From contig NC_069125.1 in the NCBI RefSeq assembly GCF_026914265.1, positions 63,353,479 to 63,417,478 of the forward strand: a DNA stretch of 64,000 nt. Reading direction: 5' to 3'. The translations under genes and the position numbers were made by a program. The DNA is from Mya arenaria. Its lineage: Eukaryota; Mollusca; Bivalvia; Myida; Myidae. Below the pieces are notes generated by a model. It did not search any database. It was not told the DNA's origin and was given only the letters and a program-made list of their open reading frames with translations. Of this stretch, positions 38,814-53,858 are shown in pieces. How positions within the stretch are numbered: position 1 is the first letter of the stretch; each line of letters starts with the position of its first letter.

Positions 38814-41800
38814 GGGTGCGGGGTGATACAGGAATCCAGTGGATTTCACGTGAAATCCACTCAAAACGTGAAATCCACTCAGAACTCAGTTATTTTAATT
38901 AATAATTTAATTTTTTTATATAAATATTAGAAAGTGCCTCATGAAGGGTTTATATTTCAAATTTTATTGAAATTGGTAAAAAAATAAAGAAGTTAGAGCA
39001 ATTTTTCATTTTTTTCCCCAAAATAGATCGGAAATCGAGGTGAAATCCAGATTCCGATAAGTGAAATCCACTCATAACTCATTAATTTTAATAAATAATT
39101 TTCTGTTTTTGTATATTTATTAGAAAATGCCTCATCAAGGGTTTATATTTCAAATTTTATTGAAATTGGTCAAAAAATAAAGAAGTTAGAGCAATTTTTC
39201 ATTTTTTTTCAAAAATAGATCGGAAATCGAGGTGAAATCCAGTTTTCGAGAAGTGAAATCCACTCTTAACTCAGTTTTATAAATTAGTTATTTTTATTTT
39301 TTGTATACATTTTGGAAAGTGCCTAATGAAGGGTTTATATTTCAAATTTTATTGAAATATATCAAGAAATGAAGAAGTTAGAGCAATTTTTCGGAAATCG
39401 AAGTGAAATCCACATTTTGACAAGTGAAATCCACTTTTTCAGACGTGAAATCCACTCATAACTCATTTATTTTTAACAAATTAATTTTTCTGTAGAACAG
39501 ATAATTGAAAGGGCTTCATAATGGGTTTATATTTCAAATTTTATTCAAATTGATCCAAAAATAAGAAAGTTGTAGACCTATTTTGAAAAAAGATCGGAAA
39601 TCGAAGTGAAATCCACATTTTGACAAGTGAAATCCACTTTTTGAGACGTGAAATCCACTCATAACTCATTTATTGTTAACAAATTATTTTTTTTGTTGAA
39701 CAAATAATTGAAAAGGCATTATCATCGGTTTATATTTAAAATTTAAATGGAATTGGTCCAAAAATGAAGAAGTTTGATAAATATATTTAAAACTGATCTG
39801 AAAGCGTAGTGAAATCCACATTTTGACAAGTGAAATCCACTTTTCCAGACGTGAAATCCACTCATAACTCATTTTTTTTTTTTTTTTTTAACAATTTTTT
39901 TTTGTTGAACAAATAATTGAAAAGGCATTATCATCGGTTTATATTTAAAATTTAAATGGAACTACAACAATAAGCATATTTATATCTAACAGCACAATAA
40001 TTGCTTTTAGCTCGTATTAATCTGTGAAATTACGTAATATGTTTCCTGATGGCGTGAAAGTATTTAATGTGTCCTTTGTTTTTGTAGTGCACCATGTCAC
40101 TGTGATAGTCCTTATGAAATCTTATGTCCTTCATTTCAATGCATTGTACACTTTTTCGAACAAGATTATTGATGCGTTTTCTCTGTGCGTTGAAACTTTT
40201 TTTGCTTAGAAATTTGTCTTTGAAGTTTCCCCTTTCTGTTTACCTGTGTATATTTTTATCATATTTTGCTATTGTTTATTTTGTGTAATTATTTTCCTTA
40301 ACTGTTGTGAACATACCTTTTCATTATCTCTCATCATTGTAAACCAAGTTAAACATATGATTTCACTTGGTGTAACTTTGTTCTGTTGTATTTGTTTGTT
40401 TATTTTTTTATTTTTTTTATGATAACGTACATGTATATCAACCAATGTACATGTATAAATAACCATAAATAAATGTCTGGCATAAACAAATAATACAAAA
40501 CAATTCTCGGATTATTTATTAAATTTTTAATATTTTCAAAATTCGAAAGTAAAAAAGGGCCATGATTGAGGGCGCCTCCACGTGGTATGGCCTGGATGTG
40601 TATGGATATTGTGTTTATCATGAAAAAAATTAAACAATTATGCATACACAACAAAACGCCCTCACAATATAACTTCAACTTTCTTATTTTTGGATCAATT
40701 TGAATAAAATTTGAAATATAAACCCATTATGTAGCCTTTTCAATTATTTGTTCAACAAAAAAAATAATTTGTTAACAATAAATGAGTTATGAGTGGATTT
40801 CACGTCTCAAAAAGTGGATTTCACTTGTCAAAATGTGGATTTCACTTCGATTTCCGATCTTTTTTCAAAATAGGTCTACAACTTTCTTATTTTTGGATCA
40901 ATTTGGATAAAATTTGAAATATAAACCCATTATGAAGCCCTTTCAATTATTTGTTCTACAGAAAAATTAATTTGTTAAAAATAAATGAGTTGTGGGTGGA
41001 TTTCACGTCTGAAAAAGTGGATTTCACTTGTCAAAATGTGGATTTCACTTCGATTTCCGAAAAATTGCTCTAACTTCTTCATTTCTTGATATATTTCAAT
41101 AAAATTTGAAATATAAACCCTTCATTAGGCACTTTCCAAAATGTATACAAAAAATAAAAATTACTAACTAATAAAACTGAGTTAAGAGTGGATTTCACTT
41201 CTCGAAAACTGGATTTCACCTCGATTTCCGATCTATTTTCGAAAAATTGCTCTTACTTCTTCATTTTTTGACCAATTTCAATAAAATTTGAAATATAAAC
41301 CCTTTATGAGACACTCTCTAATAAATATACAAAAACAGAAAATTATTTATTAAAATTAATGAGTTATGAGTGGATTTCACTTCTCGAAAACTGGATTTCA
41401 CCTCGATTTCCGATCTATTTTTGAAAAAAAATGAAAAAATGCTCTAACTTCTTTATTTTTTGACCAATTTCAATAAAATTTGAAATATAAACCCTTGATG
41501 AGGCATTTTCTAATAAATATACAAAAACAGAAAATTATTTATTAAAATTAATGAGTTATGAGTGGATTTCACTTCTCGAAAACTGGATTTCACCTCGATT
41601 TCCGATCTATTTTTGAAAAAAAAATGAAAAATTGCTCTAACTTCTTAATTTTTTGACCAATTTCAATAAAATTTGAAATATAAACCCTTGATGAGGCATT
41701 TTCTAATAAATATACAAAAACAGAAAATTATTTATTAAAATTAATGAGTTATGAGTGGATTTCACTTATCGGAATCTGGATTTCACCTCGATTTCCGATC

Positions 41801-42013
41801 TATTTTTGGAAAAAAATGAAAATTTGCTCTAACTTCTTTATTTTTTGACCAATTTCAATAAAATTTGAAATATAAACCCTTCATGAGGCACTTTCTAATA
41901 TGTATATAAAAAAAAATAAATTATTAATTAAAATAACTGAGTTCTGAGTGGATTTCACGTTTTGAGTGGATTTCACGTGAAATCCACTGGATTCCTGTAT
42001 CACCCCGCACCGG
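38814..42013. mobile_element. 3.2-kb palindromic element with GTGAAATCCAC tandem arms, 8-bp TSD CCTATTTT
   Basis: Ends are GGTGCGGGGTGATACAGG and the exact inverse. The arms 38814-39963 and 40680-42013 are inverse tandem arrays of about 190-bp units, each with GTGAAATCCACTCATAACTC and TTTATATTTCAAATTTTATT. The middle 0.7 kb is unique and non-coding. CCTATTTT is duplicated at 38806-38813 and 42014-42021. Taking the insert out restores a right end matching the left end of the outer element at all but two of roughly 45 positions, which supports the boundaries. Confidence 0.85.
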
Positions 42014-42274
42014 CCTATTTTCGTATTTTAGTCATACACGATATAAACTACTATTTCTACTTTCGGTTTTGAGAACTATTTATGTGCATAAAATTCGGTT
42101 AGCATTTTACCCTACTAAATTGACAAGAAATAAAGTCTAAAATTATGTTTTGTAACCAATTTTTACGTAAGATATAGAAGAAAGGTATATATACTTTCAG
42201 CACCATGCATATTATGCACATTATAGGAAGACATTTAAGCACTATTTTGTGTAAATGAGTTAATGTCGCAAGTC

Positions 42275-42282
42275 ACTTCCGG
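42275..42282. promoter_or_regulatory. ETS/GABP consensus in the TRIAP1 promoter
   Basis: ACTTCCGG (CCGGAAGT on the minus strand) is the ETS/GABP consensus, 32 bases before the TRIAP1 ATG. Such sites are common in promoters of mitochondrial genes and in bidirectional promoters. Before the insertion it would have been about 0.26 kb from the DPH1 ATG. Confidence 0.5.
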
Positions 42283-42298
42283 TTAAAACTCATGTTGA

Positions 42299-45216
<2,918 letters not shown>

Positions 45217-45549
45217 TGATTCTGTTGGAAGAGAGGAATTCAGAACATTAAGCCTCTCACTTGAAAACTTTCAACAGTATAATAGCTATCGCAGTAATCC
45301 AGTCAGCCTGGGATTTGTTAAGACTGGTCACTGATATTGACAAACTATTGCTGTGACAAGAAGTAAATGTTGCATGATTTTGACCCTGAAATTTGTATAT
45401 TCACAACCTTGTTCTGTGTGCTCAACACATCAAATACAGTTCAGTGTATCATGAAGGAATAGTGCTGTAAAACTGTTTTAGTGTGCACCAATAATGCGTC
45501 AATATCAACATTTTGTTGTGTACATTAAATTTAATAGTAATTATGGTTA

Positions 45550-46011
45550 TGCAGGCTTTCAAGCGGGCCCTTCTTTTCCCTACTTTTTTTAGGCTCTTAC
45601 TTTTTCTTGAAAAAGTCCTACTTTCCCTACTTTTTTGGTGAAATTGTTAGAGAAATAATATAATTTTTTTAACTGAAATACATTGATTGAAATAATCTAA
45701 ATCTTGATTTGAGTAAGAACCTTTCTAGTATTTTTGGAGGATTAGTTTGATGCAGTAAATGAGTGGTGCATGTTTATAAGTCAAAGACACAAGATTCATC
45801 TCATCCTGTGGCTTAATCCCTCTTGAAGCACTGGTGTCTAAGCATGAAATAACTACATGAACATCACAATTGATGAACAGATTAAGTAGTCATTTATTTG
45901 CATCCATTAAAAAGGTATTAAAGTAAAGAGCCCTACTATCCCTTCTTTTTGCCCTATTTTCCCCTCCTACTTTTATCCCTTCTTTCTTGTTATTGATCAC
46001 TTGAAAGCCTG
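45550..46011. mobile_element. MITE with CAGGCTTTCAAG ends
   Basis: CAGGCTTTCAAG at the left is matched by CTTGAAAGCCTG at the right. GTTATG is repeated at 45544-45549 and 46012-46017. The 462-bp body has several CCCTACTTTTT repeats. It lies in or just beyond the TRIAP1 3' UTR, so TRIAP1 transcripts may end in it. CAG ends with a 6-bp visible duplication suggest an hAT-type MITE. Confidence 0.7.
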
Positions 46012-46654
46012 GTTATGTTTTTCTTATTTAATATTAATTAGATTATACCCTCCTAACATGGAACAAAAAAAAACCCTGACAAATAATTCATTTTACATTT
46101 TGTTTTGTATGATTTTAAATTATTAAAACTTATACTAAGAAATGGTGTTCTTTCTCATCAAGATTTCTGTCAATATTCACCCAATAGTATTGTTTCATTA
46201 TTATATCATGTGAAAAGGTTTGTGGGCAAGGCATGGAAGATAAAGTCAGATCAATAGTATTCATGTACATGTAGTTAAACTTCCTTTTGTGATTGTGTCA
46301 GAGCAGGTTTTACAAATATTAGTTCAAAAGTCATTGTCTCTCAAATAATACCAGATACAAAGTTCCTTTTTTATTGTATTACAGTACAGTTGTAAGAAGT
46401 GGCAACATAATAATATTGGTATACATGTAGCTATATAAACATAAATACTATTCAAATAAGGAAACATGCATGAAGTTGTGTGCTTAGCATAAATGTGCCT
46501 TTTATGAAAAATATTTGAATACGTATTTAAGTCCATTATATATTTGATGGCTTATTGCACATTTAAGAATATATAAAATAATAACTATAATATACGATGT
46601 TATTAATATTTATATATAAATATGCAAATAACATCCTTAATGTGTAAACAGCTT

Positions 46655-48571
46655 TCAGCATAGTTTGTATACAGTCATTTTGTCGGACATCCACGAGGTG
46701 ATGACCAGCCTGTCGTCCGACGGCCGGTGGCAGATATTCAGTGGCTGTTTTACTCCATCGCGCTCACGTAAGATAATTTGACGTAGAACGCCGTCGGGCG
46801 ATATCTGATGGACGGTGTTTGAGTCTCGGCCACACACGTAAATGTTCCCTTCCGGGTCGTGGGTGACACCTAGCGGACCGACAAGGTAGCTGTTACGGTA
46901 GCTGTTAGTGAGTGCGCCACCGCGCGTCATGGTCTGCACGTTAAACGTACCCCAATCGGATACGTAGAGCATGTCCTGGAAGCGGTCTATGAACCACGGA
47001 GTATGAAAGGTCATTCCGTATATTCTACGCTGCAACACACCGTCATGGTTTAGCACTACTACTTCTGATGTTTCCGGGGAGTAATTGGTGACAAATATAG
47101 AGTCTGCATCACAAGATACTCCCCAACAGTTCTGATCCAGACTTGTTGCATGTTTCAGTGAAATTTTCCTATGTATCACAGTCAAAAATTGAAGTTGCTT
47201 GCGGTCGGGTATGGTCACAACCGCTCGCTCGTCATCTATAACAGCTATATCCCACGGCTGGCTGGGTAAACTCTGCGCAGAAATACACTTTAACTTTTTG
47301 TTAAACAGTTTGATTTTTTTGTTGGCATTGTCACACGTAAGAAGTTTTCCATTGTCCATAAACTCACACCCTGTAATACAGCACCGCTCACGGTCAAACG
47401 ACCATCCAGACAGACGGGCGGACACTTCCTTTTCTTTCTCCGCATATTTATTGGCGTAGGGCTTATCACAAGAACACGGCATGGGAAATTTGCAGATCTC
47501 TACTTCTGTCTGGGAAACGCTGAAGAGTGAATTGAAGTCTGCTAATATGTCGGTTAGTTTTTTAAGTGGCTCGAAATGGAATTGCACTTTCCCCACCATT
47601 TTGTGGTGATCTCTTATGATATTTTCGTCGCTTTGAACTCGACTAATTGCTTCCTGCACTTCAAATACCACTGAATTTTCCACAGAAGTCTCGCTGCCTT
47701 CCAGAAACTTTAAGTAGCTATTTAGATTGGTTATTTCCATTTCCATTTTAGTCATAGTCCCTTCTAATTTCGCAATTTCAGATTTATACAAAACGTCCAT
47801 TTCTTGTAAGGCTTCTTTTTCCATTTTGTCAATTACAACTATGATGTGTGACTTGTATTTCATAACCGATCTAATAAAGTCTTTCTTAGAGGCTTTTAGT
47901 TGCACTTGAAGTTCTTCATTTTCTTGTTTGATTTTCAAATATCGGTCTCGCATAACATTGAGTTGGTTTACAGCGTCCTCGCAGTATTTTTGACGTAATT
48001 CTGGTGGGATCTCTGGTATGAACTTGACCTGTTCCTTACAATGGTAATTGTGAACCTTCACGCAAATGCCACAATATATTTCATTGTCCTTCATGCATAT
48101 AAAACAAGGATCTTCCACGTGCTCCTTACCGCATACGTGCACTGGGATGAGCGAATCGGCACGGTATTTAGAATGACCCTTTATACTTTTATCGTCATTT
48201 TCCTCAAAAGACTGGTTCAGGTCTGAAGAATCGCCGGTTTTGTTTAGTACATCATTACTTGAACCGCCTATATCACACAGATTGTCAATGTCCAGAATAT
48301 CTGGAAGCGAACAAGAGTGACGATTGGATAGTTGCCGGGAGGTCAGAAGTCGGCCAAAGTCCCGAGGAATATGATGGCTTGCATCTATAGATATCCGCCC
48401 CTTGGGTCTCGCCTGCAGCATATTTACGGTCATGACGTCGTAGGCCCTCAATTCGTCATTATTTGAACTGACACCACTGTCCGACGTTTCTGTTAACGTT
48501 GAAATTTTTCGTTCAGCTGTGGTAATATCCGAGGCGGAGTTATATTCCATCATATATAAACCTAAACTCAT
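46655..48571 (-). CDS. RING-less TRIM-like protein: B-box, coiled coil, NHL-type beta-propeller
   Basis: A single uninterrupted 638-residue frame. Residues 1-140 are low-complexity and Ser/Asp-rich, with no RING. Residues 147-178 form one B-box-like zinc site (Cys147, His151, Cys156, Cys159, Cys167, Cys170, His174, His177). Residues about 195-350 are a charged coiled coil. Residues about 395-638 form repeated blades with GVTHDPEGNIYVCGRDSN-type NHL signatures. This layout matches the expanded TRIM2/3/56-like and TRIM71-like families of molluscs, many lacking RING; the ligand is unknown. DSGVSS at residues 31-36 fits the DSGxxS phosphodegron. MSLG is the first ATG, although Met7 or Met8 could serve. 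Lack of introns suggests either a retroposed origin or the usual single-exon form of this family. Confidence 0.85.
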   Translation of the reverse strand: MSLGLYMMEYNSASDITTAERKISTLTETSDSGVSSNNDELRAYDVMTVNMLQARPKGRISIDASHHIPRDFGRLLTSRQLSNRHSCSLPDILDIDNLCDIGGSSNDVLNKTGDSSDLNQSFEENDDKSIKGHSKYRADSLIPVHVCGKEHVEDPCFICMKDNEIYCGICVKVHNYHCKEQVKFIPEIPPELRQKYCEDAVNQLNVMRDRYLKIKQENEELQVQLKASKKDFIRSVMKYKSHIIVVIDKMEKEALQEMDVLYKSEIAKLEGTMTKMEMEITNLNSYLKFLEGSETSVENSVVFEVQEAISRVQSDENIIRDHHKMVGKVQFHFEPLKKLTDILADFNSLFSVSQTEVEICKFPMPCSCDKPYANKYAEKEKEVSARLSGWSFDRERCCITGCEFMDNGKLLTCDNANKKIKLFNKKLKCISAQSLPSQPWDIAVIDDERAVVTIPDRKQLQFLTVIHRKISLKHATSLDQNCWGVSCDADSIFVTNYSPETSEVVVLNHDGVLQRRIYGMTFHTPWFIDRFQDMLYVSDWGTFNVQTMTRGGALTNSYRNSYLVGPLGVTHDPEGNIYVCGRDSNTVHQISPDGVLRQIILRERDGVKQPLNICHRPSDDRLVITSWMSDKMTVYKLC

Positions 48572-49069
48572 AAAGGAAATCTGCTGTGTGACAACGAAAG
48601 CACCGAAAACTTGAAGTGTCCGAATATTTATTTAAATCACAGTTTCTCAACATTTATGTGACGTTCTCGACCCTCTTGAAAGTTTTAAGGATTGATACGC
48701 ACCCATTGTAGTTTAAAGTTTGTTTCATGAATCATAATTGTGTTTTCTTCCTGATCGTTTTTATCCACACTGAGCTATAAGTGTTCAGTTACAAGTATAT
48801 GTTTTGTAATTCACATTACTGTTAAAGAATGATACTGTTTCACAATCCTATATAAGTTGATGACACACATGTGTAAACATACATTATCATCGAAGTATTT
48901 CACAAAATTAACATTCCACAATAACGTAATGAAGAATGGTATTTGGTATCACTTTGTGTGTGCACTCGATTTGTTTCATATTCGTCAAGATACATGTATG
49001 TCAGTGTTCACAATCAGTGTTGCTCAGATAACAAGAGCACTGATGACGAATACTAGTATGACATTCTAT

Positions 49070-49360
49070 TCACTGACAATCTAATTTTGAATCATTCCCA
49101 AATTCTATAAATGCTCCAGCACGATTCTCCAAGTCACAACATTGTTCAAAGTAGTTCTCCGAAAACATATGAATAGAGACGAGTTTAATCTCTTGGCAAC
49201 ATTTCGTGAGGTCTTTATCTGATCTATAAGCATCATTTAGACGATGTTCGTCACTCATCGTCGGCATATCGAGCACTTTGATCCAGTTTTGCTTGTTTAC
49301 ACGAGAAGTCGCGTGCCAGTGTAACTCTGTGACTGTATCATACTGCTCTGTTGCAGAAAT
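49070..49360 (-). CDS. possible terminal exon of an unidentified gene
   Basis: A minus-strand acceptor (TTTTGAATTTCAG, 49361-49373) opens a frame of 96 codons to a TGA at 49070-49072. The frame has non-repetitive, protein-like composition (for example TELHWHATSRVNKQNW and KCCQEIKLVSIHMF). An internal ATG at 49276 could instead start a 68-residue protein. I recognise no domain and could not find upstream exons with confidence between 49.4 and 54 kb. It sits in tandem upstream of the TRIM-like gene on the same strand. Confidence 0.35.
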   Translation of the reverse strand: MSATEQYDTVTELHWHATSRVNKQNWIKVLDMPTMSDEHRLNDAYRSDKDLTKCCQEIKLVSIHMFSENYFEQCCDLENRAGAFIEFGNDSKLDCQ

Positions 49361-51169
49361 CTGAAATTCAAAACACGTGTTCAGTGCAACTTCATAATAA
49401 ATTGTGGCATTTGATTTACGTGCAATAAGAATAGTTCTGCTAAACTTATGTATAATCTATCTGTTCGTAATTGCATTTTACATAATTTTAAATGCATCTG
49501 ATTATGAACGAAGTTATACAAACTGATCATACGCCTCGCATGCCGTAGAAAATGTTTTTCTATTTACGTCGTTATGTTACTTCGTCCGACTAACAGCAAT
49601 CATTTAAGAGCGTCACTGTGACCTCTGTGCGTGTAAAAAATGTACGAAATGAAAAATGAGGCTGGTCATTTGGACATTATCTGCCCTATGCTATCCCGGT
49701 CATGAATTTAATTTACCACTTCACTAACATACGGCTGTAAATTCCCGGTCATAAATAAACCATTCAATTATATATTCCATTTACATGTATTTTTCTCCTT
49801 TAATTACCTGAATATGTCCAATTTGATAAAAACATGTCAACACTACAATCTTAAGAGGTTTTTACATCGTCGAGTGGTAAATGAATGGTTGAAAATAGTT
49901 TCATCTATCTCAACACGTTAGCTGTGCTATGGAGTGGAGCAGTAGACCATGTAATGCATTTATTTTTTAAATTAACCACAGAGCGTATTAGTAACAAACG
50001 TAAGCTTTAAACATCGTCTGTCATTAAACACCAGTTTCTTATTCTGTTATGAATATATACATTAGTTTACAAGTATATACCCTTAAAGTGGCCATGGTCA
50101 AAAACCGAATGAGCCATTATGTTTATTTAACGATACAGTTGGTCCATCCAAAGGCTATTACTGCTTAATACCACTGTAACTAAGAAATTATAAGAAAAAT
50201 GGTTTTGTTCTTGAATGAGTAAAAACTTCGTCAAAGGAATGGATTTTTTTGCGTAAATCATTTGTGTTGTGTTTACAATACTCGACATTCAGTGAAAGGA
50301 CTATATCTAACACATGAGAAACACTAATTGAATGTAAAGCGTTTCAAGATAAAAATGAAGTAAAACAACAACACAACCTAGTAATGTCTAATCTTCGAAA
50401 ACGAAAACGTCGGAAGTTAAGAGGCTTTAGAAGCCTCGAGCATGATATGCGGTTGGCTCATTCAAGCTCTTTTAATTGCCGTAATTCTCTTTTTCCTGAC
50501 TGCAAGTGACCGAATGTAGGCGTATTTAGTCTAACTGTTCCCACGACACTGCGTCCAATTAGGGTTAAGACAAGCTGGTATTCATATGTCACAATACGTT
50601 TTTAGCTCGATATTCAAAAACTAAGGAGTGCTAGTGCAGTGACCCTTGAGTCAGCATCGCCGTTACACCTTGGTTCCGTCGAAGTGTTGCATGCAAGCAC
50701 ATATCTCATTAACCACTTGTGTGGTGAACTTGAAAAGCTTAGTTATATGTATCTTATTTAATGTGAAAAATGTAATGGTAATCAAACAAGAACAAAATGT
50801 TTTGTAAAGAAATAATCTATTGGATTACCATGTATACTGGGTGCTATAACATGACTCATTTGATGCGAAGACACGCGAATGATATTCAACGTAATAAAAT
50901 GCGCCTCATTTGTTCATCTAACGCTGCGTGGCGCACTGCCTGGTCTTTGATATTAAATTCGTCAAACACGAGGCCCAAGAGGGCCTATGCTCTACTGGCA
51001 TGGCGCTTGTGGTCATTTTCAATACAGAGCATGAACGTACAAGTTATAGGCAACAAATATATAGTTTACTTTTTGTGTTTGGGTTAGTTAAACAACGCTG
51101 CATGTTCAACATCTGAGGACAGAAAGTGTTGTAAGCAGATTAGTTGCATGAACTATTTTAATATGTGCC

Positions 51170-51740
51170 AAGTAAAGGTAATCTGAGGGTAAAAAATATT
51201 TGCTTTCAAAACTGTTTAAAGGTCAAAATTTCATTTCAATAGCTTTAAAAATAAAAAAAAGTTGGTCAAAAGGTCAAAGTCAATGACATCCGAGGACAAC
51301 ATTGATGCTCGTTTGCAAAACTGTGCACATGGTCAAAATTTCATTGCTGTAGCTTTAAAAATTAAAAGTAAGTCAAAAAAGATGGGGCTAGCTTTTGCCC
51401 AAAGGGCATAATTTCAAATGTTTTGCTAGACGGCCATCATATGATGCTCCACAACAAATATCAAAGGTATGGGCCTTGTGGTTTGAAACAAGAAGATTTT
51501 GAAAGTATTTCTTAAACAAGTCTCTAGGAAACTTGTGACCACGGGGCAGTGCCAGTTTTGACCCAAGGGGCATAATTTGAACAACCATGGTAGTGGACCA
51601 CTAAATAAAGGCTTGTTCAAAATAGCAAGGATCTGCATAGCTGTTTCAGCCAAAAAGGTTTTTAACATTTCCCAATTAAAGTATACCAAACCTTTGAACC
51701 CTGGGAGTGGCCAGTTATGACCCCAGAGGCATAATTTGAA
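51170..51740. repeat. dispersed repeat with AAAGGTCAAA and GGGGCATAATTTGAA units
   Basis: Several diverged units share AAAATTTCATTGCTGTAGC and CCAAGGGGCATAATTTGAA. This kind of repeat is abundant in bivalve intergenic DNA. No termini were resolved. Apparent frames on the minus strand here are by-products. Confidence 0.4.
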
Positions 51741-52205
51741 TAAACATTTACAATCAATTGTGACTTTACATGTAAACTTGGCTAAATATAGACTTCGCTC
51801 ATGTAGACTTGGCTAGACACTGTATCGTGTTCACAAGCAATTGTGCCAGTAGAGCTAAAAATAGGTCATCAAGAAAAGCATCCCGACCAATCACATGAAT
51901 ATAAGAAGAGTGTTTACAATCACCTTTTTCCCGATATAAAAGACCTTGTGAGATTTTTGCCTGACAAAACCTGTATTCGAACTCGACCTAGATTCCATCA
52001 TGACAAGCATTCGGATTTGGTTTTATGAACATTTGATAACACTCGGGCCTCTGAGAGCATTAACAACAAGGTGTTGACAACGAACGGCAGCCAATGTACG
52101 ACAATAACAGCGTGTCAGTGTGCTCCGGTGGGCAAAACTAAAGCACAGAAAGTGGAAAACAACGCTCGTCCATTTGTATCATATCTTTTCATTGATCAAT
52201 GGGAA

Positions 52206-52686
52206 CAGTGTGTGTATACCACGTGATAAATTGCGTCATAAATGCTACGTCGGAAGGCAATATTTTTACTTGAAAAGACTTTAAACAAAGATAACTTCAC
52301 TATTTCTTCACCATTTTAAATGAAACATAGCGCAGTCTATGCTGCGTACGGAGCCCCACATTCGGTCTTTTACCAGAATTTGATCGAGAGTTTAGTTTCT
52401 TAAGACACTTCGACAAACCTTTTCACAATACGGCCGTCTGACGGAGCACTGTCAAAACATTTTGGAAACCGGTTTGTCGAAGTGTTTGATGAAACTAATG
52501 ACCTCATCAAATTTTGGTAATAAAACAAATGCGGGGCTCTTTAAGCGGCATAGACTGCTCTTTGTTTCATTTAAAATGGTGTTGTAAATGAAAAGTTATC
52601 TTTGATTTAAGTCTTCATTTTAAGCAAAGGTTTGCCTTCCGACGTAGCATGTATGACGTCATTTATCACGTGGTATACACACACTG
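52206..52686. mobile_element. foldback MITE, ends CAGTGTGTGTATACCACGTG, 5-bp TSD GGGAA
   Basis: The 481-bp element is nearly a full palindrome. Both ends carry CAGTGTGTGTATACCACGTG followed by CGTCATAAATGCTACGTCGG-like sequence, and arms of about 200 bp meet at a GGCCGTCTGACGG centre. GGGAA is repeated at 52201-52205 and 52687-52691. This family looks like one I recall as common across bivalves. It lies between the TRIM-like and TIMM22 genes. Confidence 0.85.
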
Positions 52687-53852
52687 GGGAATAACTTGAC
52701 CAATGTTTAAGAGGGAGTTATAAGCCTTTTTACGTATACTCGTACCTACCATACCATTGTTATTGTCGCAGACGAGACAAGGGCCATAAAATTATTATAT
52801 CTGCGGTGTAGGATTATACATATATGCTTGGTTATTCGCGCGTAAATTGGGATTTGTATTAAATTGGTCCCTCGACGCCCTGACATCGATTTCAAAAATT
52901 GTCAAATTGTCTTAGGCTCTAATTCTCTATACATGGATATTTTTTATATTGATTGCCATGGCAGTGTAAGTGATGTCAAGTCTGAGAGCAGTAGCAGCAG
53001 TTGTTGCGGACATTTTATGACGTTTTAACAGTATATATGTATAAGAGCAGTGGAGCAAGGTGCCTTGATGCTCAGAAAACAAAACAGCATACACATTTAG
53101 ATGGTCAGTCAGTTGATTTCAAAGCTTGGGATGTAAAGAACTGGTCAAGGTGACTGCAACATTATGCCATTAAGCCTTGCAACATTAAGAAATAGTTTCA
53201 CATAGCTTATACACATATACATGTATGTATGTACAACACATGTGACTCTTCAGGTTCTAAGTCAAAGTCTCTCTATATATGGGACCTTATGTCACAGTTA
53301 AGTTGACATAAATGTTTATAAGAACGGGGAATTTGTTTTCAAACAACTTGTCCAGGGTATAAATCTGTCAAAAAGTTTCCACAGGCTTTATTTCTTTGCA
53401 CATGATAACTGGAATGGCCATTATAACATGGCAGTTTATAACATGCATTCCACAAAGAATATTATAAAGGAAGAATTATCATGACAAAGACTGTTACTTC
53501 ATGATGTTGTATGATATATATTTTTAACTATATACCTGCAACAATACATAATATATCCAGGGAGTATCCATTTGTTCTGATAACCTTGTTTTCAAAAGAA
53601 ACAAAGTATATGTATATTACAAACAGATCCTTAAACTACAAACCACAATAATATGCATACATGTACATGTATGACAGAAATAACTTTAGTGCTAAAACAT
53701 GAAGCAAACTTCACTATAAAAATTAAATGGTTTGAGTGTTATATGTTTTTCCAATCATAGAATGGAATACATACTTCCAGAGAAAAAAGGTCATTATATA
53801 ATTCAGTTAGTAAAATATTCCTGGTGAGGACTTCATTGTTTACCACAAGAAC

Positions 53853-53858
53853 TTTATT
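53853..53858 (-). terminator. candidate TIMM22 polyadenylation signal
   Basis: AATAAA on the minus strand about 215 bases after the TIMM22 stop codon. Another minus-strand AATAAA lies near 53387. Confidence 0.4.

Larger units (their letters stand above)
33481..42037. mobile_element. outer inverted-repeat element with TTTTCGCGAAAATA tandem arms, hosting two further elements
   Basis: The left end GTATGACTAAAATACGAAAA (33481) is matched in inverse by the right end finishing at 42037. Arms of about 0.75 kb (33481-34262 and 38088-38813 plus 42014-42037) are AT-rich tandem arrays of roughly 110-bp units rich in TTTTCGCGAAAATA, TTTTGGCGAAAATA and TTTTTGAC. Removing the two nested elements (34600-37923 and 38814-42013) leaves about 2 kb. 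A TA flanks each end, compatible with a TA duplication, but the terminal GTA/TAC makes this ambiguous. It starts 18 bp upstream of the DPH1 ATG and ends 276 bp upstream of the TRIAP1 ATG. Confidence 0.75.

Noticed and set aside
33481-42037. whole region as one giant hairpin or a natural palindromic locus
   Set aside because: The inner 34600-37923 and 38814-42013 segments each have their own target duplications, so it is nested insertion rather than one palindrome.
33470-42050. clear target duplication for the outer element
   Set aside because: Only TA (within GTA/TAC, part of the inverted repeat itself) is shared by the flanks, so no unambiguous duplication is claimed.
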